The notes under the pieces: generated by a model
Databases searched by the model: none
The model's input: the letters and a program-made list of their open reading frames with translations, nothing else
What the model was told of the DNA's origin: nothing
Part shown: piece by piece, positions 11,582-22,785 of the stretch
Layout of the letters: each line of letters begins with the position of its first letter
Numbering within the stretch: the stretch's first letter is position 1
Source: Plazaster borealis
Taxonomy: Eukaryota > Echinodermata > Asteroidea > Forcipulatida > Labidiasteridae
Direction: 5' to 3'
DNA length: 64,000 bases
NCBI GenBank assembly: GCA_021014325.1
Contig: CM037473.1
Span: 6,203,501 to 6,267,500, forward strand
Translations under genes and position numbers: made by a program

Positions 11582-12215
11582 AACTAATGTGGGGGAAAAA
11601 AGCAATAACTTGGAATGTATTCATGTTCAGATGCAAACAGCGTACAGCGATTTTTGGAATGCAATTTGTCCCACCTATTTGACAGAGTTTGCCGTGATCA
11701 TTGACATGAAATTGATAACAAGTGCCTTGCGGCAATTTGAAGCCGCCATTTAGAGTCAAGCGTCTCCTCTTCAACATTGACTTGAGCATGTTGAACAAAT
11801 TGTGCAACGTCAACCAGAAGATATCATCAAATAAAAAATATATATAACAAATCATTGTTATTATTATTGTTTTGTTTTTTAATCGGTTGTGGATTTTCTC
11901 GGGATTTTGTAATATCAAGATTGATATCCATTTACAAATATGTAGTCAAAGTAACATCATAGCCTCCATTGGAACCCCGAAAAGATTAAATTTTCTCATA
12001 AAAGATTACTTTAAAACACCCCGGTTCAGCATTGACCCAGATTCCAGGTTTCAGGTGGCCCGGCCGCGATTTGTTTTTTTTCCCAAACAGGTTTGCTATA
12101 ACTACTTTAATTTGTTATGGTTTTGTTTTCCATCCGAGTGCGGATTTTGGAAATAAATGTATTAATATTGTTCTGTATTAATATTGTTTTGTCTGGGGGA
12201 AAAAAAATCGCTGCC
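11582..12215. other. Intron segment without recognised features
   Basis: Two overlapping open frames (11508-11918 minus, 11872-12156 plus) show no motif; the first overlaps the MITE. A CCCGGCCGCGATTTG string at about 12058 is near the SINE that follows. I see no gene. Confidence 0.4.
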
Positions 12216-12625
12216 CGGCCCCAGTAGTTAAGAGCATCGGACTGAAGCTCTGGTGTTTCTGATCAGCAGAGTGTGGGTTCAAGTCTCGGTCGTGACACTT
12301 GTGTCCTTGAGCAAGACACTTGACCATTATTGCTTTGTCCTTCGGATGGGACGTAAAGCCGTAGGTCTCGTGTGTTGAATGCACGTAAAAGCACACAGTT
12401 ACACTAAGGTGTTTCTGGCAATGGCTGCTGAATGCGACGCAGCATATTGTAAACCCTTGCAAGGTGCTACATAAATGCTACATATAAATTGGTCTCATAA
12501 TTCAAAAAATTCAATAACATGTCTTAAAATGCTTCTGTTTGTTCAAGCGCCTTGAGTACCTCATTAGTAGATACGTGCACTTATATAAGGCTATATAATT
12601 ATTCTTATTATTAATATTACTATTC
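12216..12625 (+). mobile_element. tRNA-headed SINE, near complete
   Basis: The head has AGTAGTTAAGAGCATCGGAC (A-box region) and GGTTCAAGTC at 12276-12285 (B box). Then come GTGTCCTTGAGCAAGACACTT, the block GGATGGGACGTAAAGCCGTA, GCAGCATATTGTAAACCC, and a tail TATATAAGGCTATATAATT running into TTATTATT. RNA polymerase III would transcribe such an element from its internal boxes. The head is too degenerate to be a working tRNA. Confidence 0.8.
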
Positions 12626-12663
12626 CCCATATAAGGGTCAGTATCTTCATTTATAACAAGTTT

Positions 12664-12748
12664 CCTGGTGAGCCTGACCCACAAATGTGTCTGGCCACTG
12701 CAACCCGGAATCCGGGTCAATTTTGACCATGGAGTTTTTAGAGTGTAG
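12664..12748. mobile_element. Right-end fragment of a CACTCTAAAA-ended MITE (family E)
   Basis: The strings CCTGACCCACAAATGTGTC, AATCCGGGTCAATTTTGAC and the end AGTTTTTAGAGTGTA match the right end of the element complete at 23638-23873. Confidence 0.65.
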
Positions 12749-13214
12749 GCCTACCTTCTTGGATTTCGAATTTGACGTGTGTGCTATTCAAGATACACAT
12801 CTATCTAAACTTTACTTGTATGTAATAGATGTACGGTAATTCATGCACAAGAGGTCATAATGGTGTTGGGGGTTTTTCGTCATCAGCTTGTAGGCTTTTT
12901 ATGGTCTCAAGCCCACCACAGTTACCTGCAGTGTGGAATGTTTTAGCAGAACTTGGAAAATATACTTTTATTGTGGTGCAGCTGCAGCCATCACGTTTTT
13001 CTTCCAATCAAACCAATGTAACCAAACCGAGGTTGGAAGGGAAATAGTCTGACCCTTTTTTTGAACTGAGAAATAAAGCTTTAAGTGTCATTGTGTAAAC
13101 AGGGAATCTGACAAAAAGCTGACTGCAGTGTGATACAGGTGACTGTGTACAGTGATTTACTAAAGACTGGTCTTTTCTGTTAAAAAAAAATTAATAAGTC
13201 AACTCCCGGTTTAT

Positions 13215-13720
13215 TATAGGTTTTCCCGGCCAATTTCAGCAAAAATTCATTCAGTTTCCATTAATTAACACGCATTCAAATTCATGCATTTCCCCCTAAT
13301 CCACTCAAACCCAAGGGTTTCTTGTTAGCTATATTAATACATTCACTTTCGTTTTCGTGCACATATGATTTTTTATTTTTTTCAGATTATTTCCAGTCAT
13401 TCTATTTTATTTATAGGCATTCAAGACTAAACTTTGACCATTCTTAAGTTGAATTTCTACAACCTATTTACACTTGATGAAATTGAATGGTTGACCAGCT
13501 CTTGCTGTTGGCTTTTACGGAATTGATTGAGTGGTGCGGCCAAATGAAATTGAATGATCTTATTGTCATGACCACTGAATGCTAAACTGGTGAAATTGAA
13601 CAGCTCCTTTTTTACTTTAGAATGTTGATTCAACGGAGCAATAATATTTTGAAACGAAGTTGAATGAGCCGGGTGTTAAAATGAATGAATTGTTGTTGAA
13701 ATTGGCCGGAAAAACCTATA
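13215..13720 (-). mobile_element. Long MITE, family D, copy 1
   Basis: A 506-bp element with inverted ends: TATAGGTTTTCCCGGCCAAT at the left and ATTGGCCGGAAAAACCTATA at the right. The interior is rich in CATTCAATTTC and GAATTGAATG motifs. Other copies: 14806-15040 (partial), 60353-60805 (full, opposite orientation) and a copy broken by insertions at 18300-19137. Non-coding. Confidence 0.8.
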
Positions 13721-13783
13721 TTAAATTTGGGGATCAAATACCTAGAATATCGTGCAGACGTTTATTTTGTTGATCTATTTTGT

Positions 13784-14172
13784 TTAAAGGCACGTTTGGT
13801 AATGACTCTGAACATTTATGGCAATAAAACTTGCTTGGTACGAAGTACAGCAGCTTTAAATAGTACAATGCATTTTGAGAGACTTTTTACTTCGAAGGAC
13901 TGCGGTTATGAAAAAAATATATCACTTTTTATTCCCAAAATATTTTGAATATTTGAGAAGCGTTACGGTAACGCTTCTCAGAGTGTGTATTCCAATGCAG
14001 ATTATTCTTCCTGCGTGGACATAACCGCTCCAGATTTTCGGCAATATCTCAAAAACACTACCACCTTTTGAAATGAAATTTTCACAGGTTAGTTTAATGG
14101 TATGTATCTACAACTATATAAGATTGAAACAAACAATAAGCTCCTACTACCAAACGTGTACGATGCCTTTAA
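13784..14172 (+). mobile_element. TTAA-ended MITE, family B, copy 2
   Basis: A 389-bp copy, 11 bp shorter at its left end, where the GTACA part is missing. It has GTAATGACTCTGAACATTTATGG, CGTGGACATAACCGCTCCAG and the right end CCAAACGTGTACGATGCC TTTAA. Interior blocks match 3644-4033. No gene. Confidence 0.8.
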
Positions 14173-14805
14173 TACTTGGGAAACGACAGAAACGTTGAAT
14201 GTCAGACCGGGAGAACAGCGATATATGATTGTGCTGAATAAAAGCTGGGATATTTTACTGCATATTATTTTTCACTTTCTTGCTCAACTCAAATAACGAA
14301 CATGGTGAGAATTATTTACAAATATATAATAAGTTAGACTAACAGTGCTGGTCAAAAATGACTCTTCTACAACAACAAAATGCGTTTCACCTATATTTTG
14401 TTTTCAGTGGAATTATCTTGAAATTGTAACAGTAACGACTGTTCTGGTTAACTTAAACCGATAATTAGACTTCTTGTTGATAGAATCAATCTTTGTGACT
14501 TAAAACAAAAAAGTCGTACCACTGTGGCAAAATCAACATATCAGACAACATCGTACGAAATTTTACTCGGATCTGTTCCTGAAGCCCAAGAGCGCCAGTT
14601 CATTGACACAAAAGAAAGACATGCATTCTTAAATTAAGCAAAATTACACCTTTTCAACATAAATCTAAACACTGTACTGAAAGGAGACGCTTCACATGAT
14701 GGTTAAAACCTAAAATGAAAATATATAACAAATATAATTCATTATCACTCAGTGAAACAACCGGTAAACCATACCAACACGTAAGGAGGAAACCAATTAA
14801 CTCTT

Positions 14806-15040
14806 TAGGTTTTCCCGGCCAATTTCAACACAAATCCATTCATTTTAATACCCGGCTCATTCAATGTCGTTTGAAAATTAATGCTCTGTTGAATCAGCAT
14901 TCAACATTCAAAGGGAGTGATTCAATTTCACCAGCATTCACTAGTCAAATAAGATCATTAAATCTCATTAGGCTAACAGACTCATTCAATTTCGTAAAAG
15001 CCAGCAGCAAGCGCTGGTCAACCATTTAATTTCATCAATG
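14806..15040 (+). mobile_element. Family D MITE, partial copy 2
   Basis: It begins AGGTTTTCCCGGCCAATTTC and carries CCCGGCTCATTCAATGTCG, GTTGAATCAGCATTCAAC and TGGTCAACCATTTAATTTC, in the order of the 60353 copy. It stops where the 60353 copy has its AAATAGGTAGTAG block, so the right half is missing. Confidence 0.75.
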
Positions 15041-15206
15041 AGCAACCATTTTCCAAGCGTTTGCATTCAAATTCAAATTATATGCTGTGTGTTTTACGAT
15101 TCGTACTTGCCTACATAAAGGCAGATATATGTTGAGGAGAATTCATCTCTACACTAGTATAATCACAGCCAAACCCAAGATGCCTAGCACGTCTGAACAT
15201 TGAAGG

Positions 15207-15431
15207 TTAAAGGGACACGTTGCCTTGGATCAACATTTTGACTCCACAAAATGGCCGACCGTGTTTGTTCGCAAAGTAAAAGGAAAACCACGCAATTTCG
15301 AGGCATATTTGTGTGGATCATTGTATTCTACTTTTATAACGTCTTTCTAACCATATGCATGTTATAACAAACGGTTTCAAACGCTTTTGTTTAGACCAAC
15401 TCGTCCGATCCAAGGCAACGTGTCCCTTTAA
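15207..15431 (+). mobile_element. TTAA-ended MITE, family C, copy 2 (internally deleted)
   Basis: TTAAAGGGACACGTTGCCTTGG at the left and CCAAGGCAACGTGTCCCTTTAA at the right. At 225 bp it is 151 bp shorter than copy 1. The left arm lacks the part after CCTTGGAT and passes straight to ACTCCACAAAATGGCCGACC. Confidence 0.85.
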
Positions 15432-15659
15432 ACCAACTTCAGATACAAATAAATGAATAGACGAAATGTATAAATAGAAGAAGAAATTGACCTGCAGAAA
15501 AAAATGCACAGGAAAACAACAACAAAATTTGTTTGCAAATTTGTATAAACAACCCCTTATATGTTAAGCTTTTGTTTCTTTTAAAACATCTGTTAACTTA
15601 TAATTTTACATGGTACGAACATTATAGCAGAAATAAAGACGACAACATAAATACCAATT

Positions 15660-15964
15660 TCAAGGCTACAGCAAAGGATTTGGTTTTCGTTTCAAACTTA
15701 TCTTGCTTTAACTTTAAGGGTAACAAAGCAAAGGGAAAAATATTACAATTAAAACAAAATACAGGATGTAATATTGAAATGTAATAACATGGAAACGCCT
15801 CTTATACCTGAAATGAGAGGAGTTTCCGTGTGATTACAGTTCAGTATTACATCCTGTGTTTGTTTTAATTGTAATATTTTTCATTTTGCTTGGTTACCCT
15901 TAAAGTTAAAGCATGTAACCGATAAGTTTGAAATGAAAAATAATGTTTTTGCTATAACTTTGAG
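15660..15964. repeat. Long imperfect palindrome (about 305 bp)
   Basis: The left arm (GTTTCAAACTTATC, GCTTTAACTTTAAGGG, TTACAATTAAAACAAA, CAGGATGTAATA, GGAAACGCCTCT) is answered in reverse complement order by AGAGGAGTTTCC, TATTACATCCTG, TTTGTTTTAATTGTAA, CCCTTAAAGTTAAAGC and GATAAGTTTGAAATG. The centre is near 15812. It is probably a hairpin MITE; I saw no second copy in the window. Confidence 0.8.
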
Positions 15965-16259
15965 ATTGTCAGCTAACTCGGGGAGCCATAACTTATGTTT
16001 ATTTTGAACGAACACGAGTTAAAATTCATTGCCTATAAACGGACAAGAAAAGTCAAGTGGGAATGAAAGACCAACAAATTGTAGGTCATCCTTTCCAACC
16101 ATGAATGAGAGACCTACAAATCTAGATCAGTCTTTCTAATCACTAATGAAAGACCTACAATCATATGAGAAGCCATTTAATCTAACTCAGCTTCAACCAT
16201 ATAATTTAATTAGCTCACCCGATGCCGACGTAGAATGAACTGATGATGGTGGAATGCTG

Positions 16260-16460
16260 AAATCTCTTAGGAGTAACTATGAATAAATAAATGGTAAACT
16301 TGCTCTGAAAAGAGCCGGTGTGGTCTCCGAAGACCTCAACGGCTCTTTTCAGAGCCTCTAAAAGAGATTGTACGTCATGGTTGTACCCGCAAGTTTACTA
16401 TTTATTTATGTATTTATTTATAGTTACTTTTTTTTCCATACCATGCAAAGCTTCAAACAC
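16260..16460. mobile_element. Hairpin element, family H, copy 1
   Basis: An inner hairpin at 16302-16355 (GCTCTGAAAAGAGCCG answered by CGGCTCTTTTCAGAGC) is flanked by AAATAAATGGTAAACTTG and, inverted, CAAGTTTACTATTTATTT. The outer string CCATACCATGCAAAGCTTC matches, inverted, the left edge of the larger copy at 52323-52605. Non-coding. Confidence 0.7.
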
Positions 16461-16619
16461 CATTTACTGAAATCTCTTGATGTTCGGCCCTCTTCTTTTG
16501 CGTTTGAAGTGTGGATTGTTTCAGACAAAAGTGTGGATCCTGTCCGATAACAACCATTAGATAATTAATTTGAAGAGGTTTTCATCTGAAGTTTTGACCG
16601 ATGTCCGGTGATGGAGAGA

Positions 16620-17035
16620 TTGCATTAAAGGTATTATACAGGATTGGCACAGCTGACAAAATAGTCGAAGATAATGTTCATGTTTTGTGTAATCAACCAT
16701 TTTTATACATGAAATAACAAACCTGTTCGGCTAAATCCGTTGTGCGAGTCAGGAGAAAATAGTGAAAATATCAGGCACAATTTTCAGCTTCTAAACGCAT
16801 TGTCCTTAATTGGGTCAGACCAGAAGGACCAGAATCAGCTGTTGCGTTTTGGGGTGTTTTGTTTAGGGGGGATGGTGTTTTTTGAGGTGGTCAGATACAG
16901 TTTTCTCGAATATGACTTCATTTCAGAGGGAAACATTTCTCAGAAAGAAATGGTTCTACTATGAACTTCATAATCAGTAAGCTTTCAGACTAAAATTAAA
17001 TAATGAAGTTTGTTATCCTTTCCAATCTTGTACAA
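16620..17035. repeat. Dispersed repeat, family I, copy 1
   Basis: Blocks such as ACAAAATAGTCG, TGATCAACC-like TAATCAACC, ACATGAAATAACAAA, ATGACTTCATTTCAGAGGGAAA and GACTAAAATTAAA recur in the same order at about 51650-52680. In this copy GAACTTCATAA runs straight on to the CAGACTAAAATTAAA block, so it serves as an empty-site reference for the hairpin inserted in the other copy. Confidence 0.7.
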
Positions 17036-18299
17036 CGTTATTAAGTATAGGCCTAACTGGTTGATGTGGCAGGCGGGCGCGTTTCACATTAAGATTTGCA
17101 TAATCCGGTTTGCCAAGAATAAAGCAATCATTTTGCAATGCTTCCGGTAGCAGTGCTTATGAAATTCTGCTAAACAAACATTCTGATGCTGACACACTGA
17201 TCCCGTATAAGCGGACACAAGACTTTATAAACATGGCCACGGTTAACTCGTATGGGCACACCATTCATTCACCCACTGATGATGTCTCAGAAAAATATAT
17301 AATTTCACACTCTGAATACCCAAGGTATCGTCGCTGTAATTCAATATTGATAGGGGCTTATCACGAGAAGAAATTGAAGGAAGGTGACATCAAATACTAA
17401 TCTGTTTTTTTACACGCGCTGAACTCACCTCGACACAAACAACCAAACACTATAACCACTCAAATTTGTCGGCGGGAGGAACAAAACCCTTTTTAACTGC
17501 CACTGGCGGAAGCAAATCATCAAAATGTTTGCAAAGTATTGGCCAAGCAGGGAGTTACTGTCAAGATCATGCTTTTCCAGTCCCAAGCCAATACCGCGAT
17601 ATTTTTAACGTAGCAGCAATAAACCTGACTGCGGTGGTGTTCGCCGTGGGGTCGATAGCAGGTAATGGTGGGTTGGGTACGAGTTCAAAGTAGACTTCAC
17701 AGAGTCAGTTAGTCGAAATGACCACACTAATTGTTAAAATTGACTGTAAGTTAATTAACATAGGCCTGTTTGTTTTGTTGCCAGTGCCGATTCAAACCTA
17801 ACGGTTGAATGAAGAGATTTCCATATGGGATTCAGCATTCAGCAACCGTGAAAATCAATTATTTGAGTTATCATGTGGGATCGATTGCGTGAAATCTCAA
17901 TTAATAGGAGATTGTGTTCGAGTTCAAAGTAGACTTCATAAAGTCAATTAGTTTATGGTGAGTTGACTTTAACAGTAAGGGTTAAAATACTTGTTCAGTG
18001 GCTAAGGCCAGGGCAATTTAACGATTGATTGAAGACATTATTGGAATGGGATTCAGTAACTGTGAAACTCAATTCTTTAACAACAATATAAATCTTTGCA
18101 AATTGGAATTGAATTTCAGTCATGCATGATGACCAAAGACATTTGTTGTGTTAGATCGTTACAACCATTACTTCCTCAGCGATACATCACTTCTAAAATG
18201 TTGATTACCGCATCTGCTTGAAAGCAATGTAGTAGAATCTCTCGACATTTTTCTAAGAATAATATAAATTAACAATCGTCAGTTTTTGTTCATTTTCAT
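17036..18299. other. Intron segment, no recognised gene
   Basis: Two plus-strand open frames (17110-17400, 96 codons; 17466-17693, 75 codons) begin at non-ATG codons and contain no motif I know. From about 17800 the sequence becomes rich in GATTCAG and GAATTG strings like family D and may be its decayed left part. Confidence 0.35.
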
Positions 18300-18433
18300 A
18301 AGTTGTAAATAGGTAGTAGGAATTCAACAGAAGAATTGTGAAAAAATGTACTCTTGAATTTCTGTAACAACCTAGAATGACTGACTCTAACCTAAATGAG
18401 AAGAACTACTTCATATATGCACGAAAATGAAAT

Positions 18434-18690
18434 TAATAAATAATAATAATAATGATGATTATTTATATAGTGCCTTTAGCAAGAGCAAAGCGCTACACAG
18501 TGAACCTAGAACCTATAAGAAGTTAGACAGAAATAGAAAAGAGGAAGGTTTTGAGAAGTTTTTTGAATGTCTGGATAGAAGAAAAGTCTCTGATGTGAAC
18601 AGGGAGTTGGTTCCATTCCCTAGGGCCGGCTATGGAAAAGGCCTTGTCACCTGCACTACGATGTGTTGAAGGCAATAGTAGGCTAGCTAT
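18434..18690 (-). mobile_element. Non-LTR retrotransposon 3' end (C-terminus of ORF2)
   Basis: On the minus strand the translation contains the stretch GDKAFSIAGPREWNQLP followed by SIQTFKKLLKTFLF. That is the typical C-terminal signature of CR1/jockey-superfamily reverse transcriptase ORFs, with GDRAF, a W-N-x-LP core and a SFK...LKT-F ending. It is followed by a short 3' UTR ending in GCACTATATAAATAATC and an ATT-type tail. Such 5'-truncated copies arise by incomplete target-primed reverse transcription. It lies inside the family D element. Confidence 0.8.
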
Positions 18691-18716
18691 TAAAAAAAAA
18701 CTAGTTTGAATGATCT

Positions 18717-19094
18717 TTAAAGGCACTGAACACGTTTGGAAGTTGTCAAAGACCAGTGTTCTCACTTAGTGTATCCCAACATATGCATAAAATAACAAGC
18801 CTGTGAAAATTAATTGGACTCAATTGGTCATCGAAGTTGCAAGAAAATGATGAAAGAAAAAACACCCTTGTTGTACAAATTTGTGTGCTTTGAGACAAGA
18901 ATAAAAACTTCTTGCAAGAAGTCTTTTATTATTTTAGTTAGAAATTACCTCTTTCTCAAAAACTACGTTACTTCAGAGGGAGTCGTTTCTCAAAATGTTT
19001 TGTACTATCAACAGCTCTCCGTTGCTCGTTACCAAGTAAGTTTCTATGCTATTATATATTTTGAGTAATTACCAAACGTGTACAGTGCCTTTAA
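18717..19094 (-). mobile_element. TTAA-ended MITE, family A, copy 2
   Basis: A 378-bp copy in reverse orientation: TTAAAGGCACTGAACACGTTTGG at the left and CCAAACGTGTACAGTGCCTTTAA at the right. A central palindrome AACTTCTTGCAAGAAGTC is present. It is inserted within the family D element. Confidence 0.9.
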
Positions 19095-19575
19095 TGAAAC
19101 TAAATTAATTATTGCTAAAATTGACCGGGAAAACCTATAAAACAATGATGCATTATCAAGTTCATATCGGAGGACGGCGAATGACAAAACGAGTTAGTTG
19201 TGACTTTCTCTATGGTTGTGATAAGCACCGTAATTAATTATTAACCGTTTCAGCGTGATCGTAAAAAAGGTGATTCAACCATTTCAAAGTAAATTAAAAA
19301 AGCAATTCAATGTTTAACTAGACACAAATTATCAAATTAGTATATAAGAGTATTAATACGCTTACATATCTGTGGCATCTATAGTGAATTGTGGGTCTTG
19401 CGAATTATACTCTATTTGCGAGTTGCAGATTGCACTTTTGGGCGAAGCCTGATGTATACGTGACCCGAGCAGATTGTTGCGTGGTCAAGCAATCTTGGTT
19501 GTGAAGAGAATGGTCGTGACGTGGATGGTGACTTCGTTTAAAGGAAGGGTTTAGGCCCGAACCAGGAATTATTGT

Positions 19576-20226
<651 letters not shown>

Positions 20227-20460
20227 TTATTTTTGTATTTTTATTTTTATTTTATTTTTTTGAGGGGGGGGCGAATAAAGTTACGATGCGGACTTTTTTT
20301 GTGGGGGCGAACTTTTTGGGGGGAGGGGCGGACTGTGTTTTGGGGGGGTGGGGCAGATTTTTTCTTTAGGGGCGGACTTTTGCTGATTTTGGGTTTGGGT
20401 TTTTTGGGGAGGGGACTTTTTTTCTTTTTTTTTTCTTTTTTCTCTGTTTTTTTGTCAATG
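20227..20460 (+). repeat. G-rich/T-rich tract with a degenerate GGGGCGGACTTTT unit
   Basis: Directly after the TTA repeat the plus strand alternates runs of four to eight G with T-runs. A unit of the type GGGGCGGACTTTT recurs at irregular spacing of about 25-45 bp (20275-20410). The 138-codon frame across this and the microsatellite is an artefact. Several G-runs close together give quadruplex potential. Confidence 0.7.
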
Positions 20461-20499
20461 AATGCTGATTTATAGGCAAACTATTATCAAAAAAAGATG

Positions 20500-20828
20500 C
20501 GATAAAAGTCACCTTGATAGTTTTAGTTGAATACATTGCCTACTTGTAGAGAAAAATGTAGAAAACAAAACTTTTTCAGTTACGGTATAAAATTATTTTC
20601 AATCCGTCAAGAACGTCGAATCCATCCACGTTTATCGAAGTGAAAGCGGTTACCAATTGCATCTCTGGCCGCATCAATCACAAACGGACACCACGGAAGT
20701 TTGAATTTCCTTTAGGCGAATTTTTTTTTTGACATTTTTACGGACCATTTACATCTTTATAACAAGTCAACTTTCAGAGGAAAATTACACCGTTTTAGTT
20801 CATTACCAGAGTATAACCATACCTTAAA
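20500..20828. mobile_element. Family G MITE, copy 1 (decayed left end)
   Basis: Blocks GAATACATTGCCTACTTG, CGTCAAGAACGTCGAATCCATCC, GCATCTCTGGCCGCATCAATC, TTATAACAAGTCAACTTTC and CAGAGTATAACCATACCTTAA match, in order, the complete element at 47175-47570. Confidence 0.7.
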
Positions 20829-20839
20829 AAGAAGAGGTT

Positions 20840-21202
20840 TGTTGTTGTTGTTGTTTATTAGGTAAAATTTGTCCCATCTTCTAGTTTTTTTTAACATGCA
20901 AAAAGCTAGCCTGCAACAAATAAAACATTCGGTGTTCACGTTTGAGTGAAAACAAGGAATGGTAATAAAAATAACAATAATAAAAATAATTTGTATAATT
21001 GTTATTTTGCGAACTTATTACCCACACCATACCCTTCCCATAAAATATGTAAAAATACTTTATTACAGTTTCATGTATCTCAAGTCAAAAGTAACCCTTG
21101 CTGGTTTGGACAGAGCCATTACTTTTCTACCAAGTTTTTGTTTGACATTTTGTGGAGAGTATCGGGTTTATTTGACTGCGGCAATCCGAAATAATCAAAG
21201 CT
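20840..21202. other. Intron segment without recognised features
   Basis: A GTTGTT run lies at 20840-20855. The overlapping open frames on both strands (20946-21270) have no recognisable domain. Confidence 0.35.
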
Positions 21203-21345
21203 GTGGCCCTAAAGGGACGTCTCAAACCGCAATGTGCATATTGCGATTCGAGAATTTTCACTGTGAATAAATGCGCAACATGTCGCGAATTTTGCCATGA
21301 ATAATAATGTGCACATATTTCGTGATGTCCCTTCAGGGCCACCAT
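21203..21345. mobile_element. Short palindromic MITE (family J)
   Basis: GTGGCCCTAAAGGGACGTCTC at the left is answered by GATGTCCCTTCAGGGCCACC at the right. Part of the same end recurs at 53698-53726 (GCGATGTTCCTTTTGGGCCACC). Non-coding. Confidence 0.65.
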
Positions 21346-22040
21346 ACCCTAACACTCCAGAAGAGATACCCGATGCTAATGTTAACGGTCGCACTTTAGG
21401 TCATGACGAACTGCAAAGACAGATCGAAGGAGAGGGCCCGTGCTCTAAAAACTTCAGTTTGTCATGAGTGGCAAAAATGCAAATATAGGCCTATTACAAA
21501 GTCAATACTCTTTTATTTCCACTCAATCATTTGATAATACATTATGCACAGGGAGAAATAAAGAATAAACGGGTGATTAAGTTGTCTCCAAAAAGCTAGG
21601 CTTGTCGAGTAGAGACCCCCGTGACCTGTGTATAGCTTTATCGCTTAAACTTGTAAACAGAATAAAACTAAATTGTATGCTATACATACACAGTACACAA
21701 TAATGAATAACTTACACTTATAACTCAGTTCACTGTCTTGTCTGTCCAGCATGGAATAAGGTTACTCGGCAACCTCGACCCAACCTCGACACACATCCCC
21801 ACCCATACACACATGATGTTTGTCGATCCCGTAAATCGAGGACATCTCTTTCATTGTTCTCCTATTATATTGGCTATTTTGGAACGGACTAGTTTTTGTG
21901 CCTCCATTTTATGTAATTTACTGCCTTGTTAAAATAAAAGCGACTTTTGGGACTTTTTTAATTCAATATTTGGGGTTATGTAATTGTTTGGAAATGTTGA
22001 TGAAGTATGGAAATAAATGTGAGGCTGAATTGAATTAAAT
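21346..22040. other. Intron segment without recognised features
   Basis: Mixed AT-rich sequence; a 64-codon frame at 21738-21932 shows no motif. Confidence 0.35.
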
Positions 22041-22043
22041 TGA

Positions 22044-22171
22044 ATAAGCCATTTTGAGATATGGCGGACACATTACTATAGGCCCTAACACTGTTTGATT
22101 TGGGTAAATTTGTCTGTATACATCCAAATCCTATAGTGCACTCCTATAGTGTCCACCATATCTCAAAAAGG
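22044..22171. mobile_element. Small hairpin element
   Basis: AAGCCATTTTGAGATATGGC and GGACAC-ATT-ACTATAGG at the left are answered by CCTATAGTGTCC and ACCATATCTCAAAAAGGCT at the right, about 128 bp overall. Non-coding inverted repeat. Confidence 0.6.
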
Positions 22172-22409
22172 CTAATTGAATTGAAGCAAGGACTGACTCG
22201 CCCAGTCAAAACATCCGGATCCTGCTTGTGTTTCAACCTCACGTTTTTCACTTATATAATCTTTGTAGTTTGTGGGGGTTCTCTTATATGTCTCTACTCA
22301 GCCTTTTCTAAAAGAGTTTTTCTTTGGGGTAGGCCTACAACTTGAATAAAAAATCCTTGTGGAGTGGTGTTGTTCAATTGTTAAAAATAAAACCAGAGAT
22401 GCCTATGCC

Positions 22410-22785
22410 TTAATGGCACTGAACACGTTTGAAAATTGTCACAAAGACCAGTGTTCTCACTTGGTGTATCCCAACATATGCATAAAATAACAAGCCTGTA
22501 AAAATTTGGGCCCAATTGGTCATCGAAGTTGCAAGAAAATGATGAAAGATAAAACACCCTTGTTGTACAAATGTGTGTGCTTTCAGATAGGAATAAAAAC
22601 TTCTTGCAAGAAGTGTTTAATATTTTAGTGATAAATTACCTCTTTCTCAAAAACTACGTTACTTCAGAGGGAGTCGTTTCCTACAATGTTTTATACTATC
22701 AACAGCTCTTCGTTGCTTGTTACCAAGTAAGTTTTTATGATAATATTTGTTTTGAGTCATTACCAAACGTGTACGATACCTTTAA
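22410..22785 (-). mobile_element. TTAA-ended MITE, family A, copy 3
   Basis: A 376-bp reverse-orientation copy: TTAATGGCACTGAACACGTTTG at the left, CCAAACGTGTACGATACCTTTAA at the right. The interior matches the other copies closely. The 104-codon plus-strand frame through it is not a gene. Confidence 0.88.

Larger units (their letters stand above)
18300..19137. mobile_element. Family D MITE broken by two later insertions
   Basis: The family D blocks AAATAGGTAGTAGGAATTCAAC and GCACGAAAATGAAATTA (to about 18433) are followed by a retrotransposon tail. Then come GCTATTAAAAAAAAACTAGTTTG, a family A MITE (18717-19094), and finally ATTGACCGGGAAAACCTATA at the family D right end (19118-19137). The undisturbed order is visible at 60553-60805. 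The family D element is therefore older than both insertions. Confidence 0.75.

Noticed and set aside
11508..11918. 136-codon minus-strand frame
   Set aside because: Half of it is the inverted end of a family C MITE; no domain.
17110..17693. Two plus-strand frames of 96 and 75 codons
   Set aside because: Non-ATG starts, no motif, surrounded by repeat-derived intron sequence.
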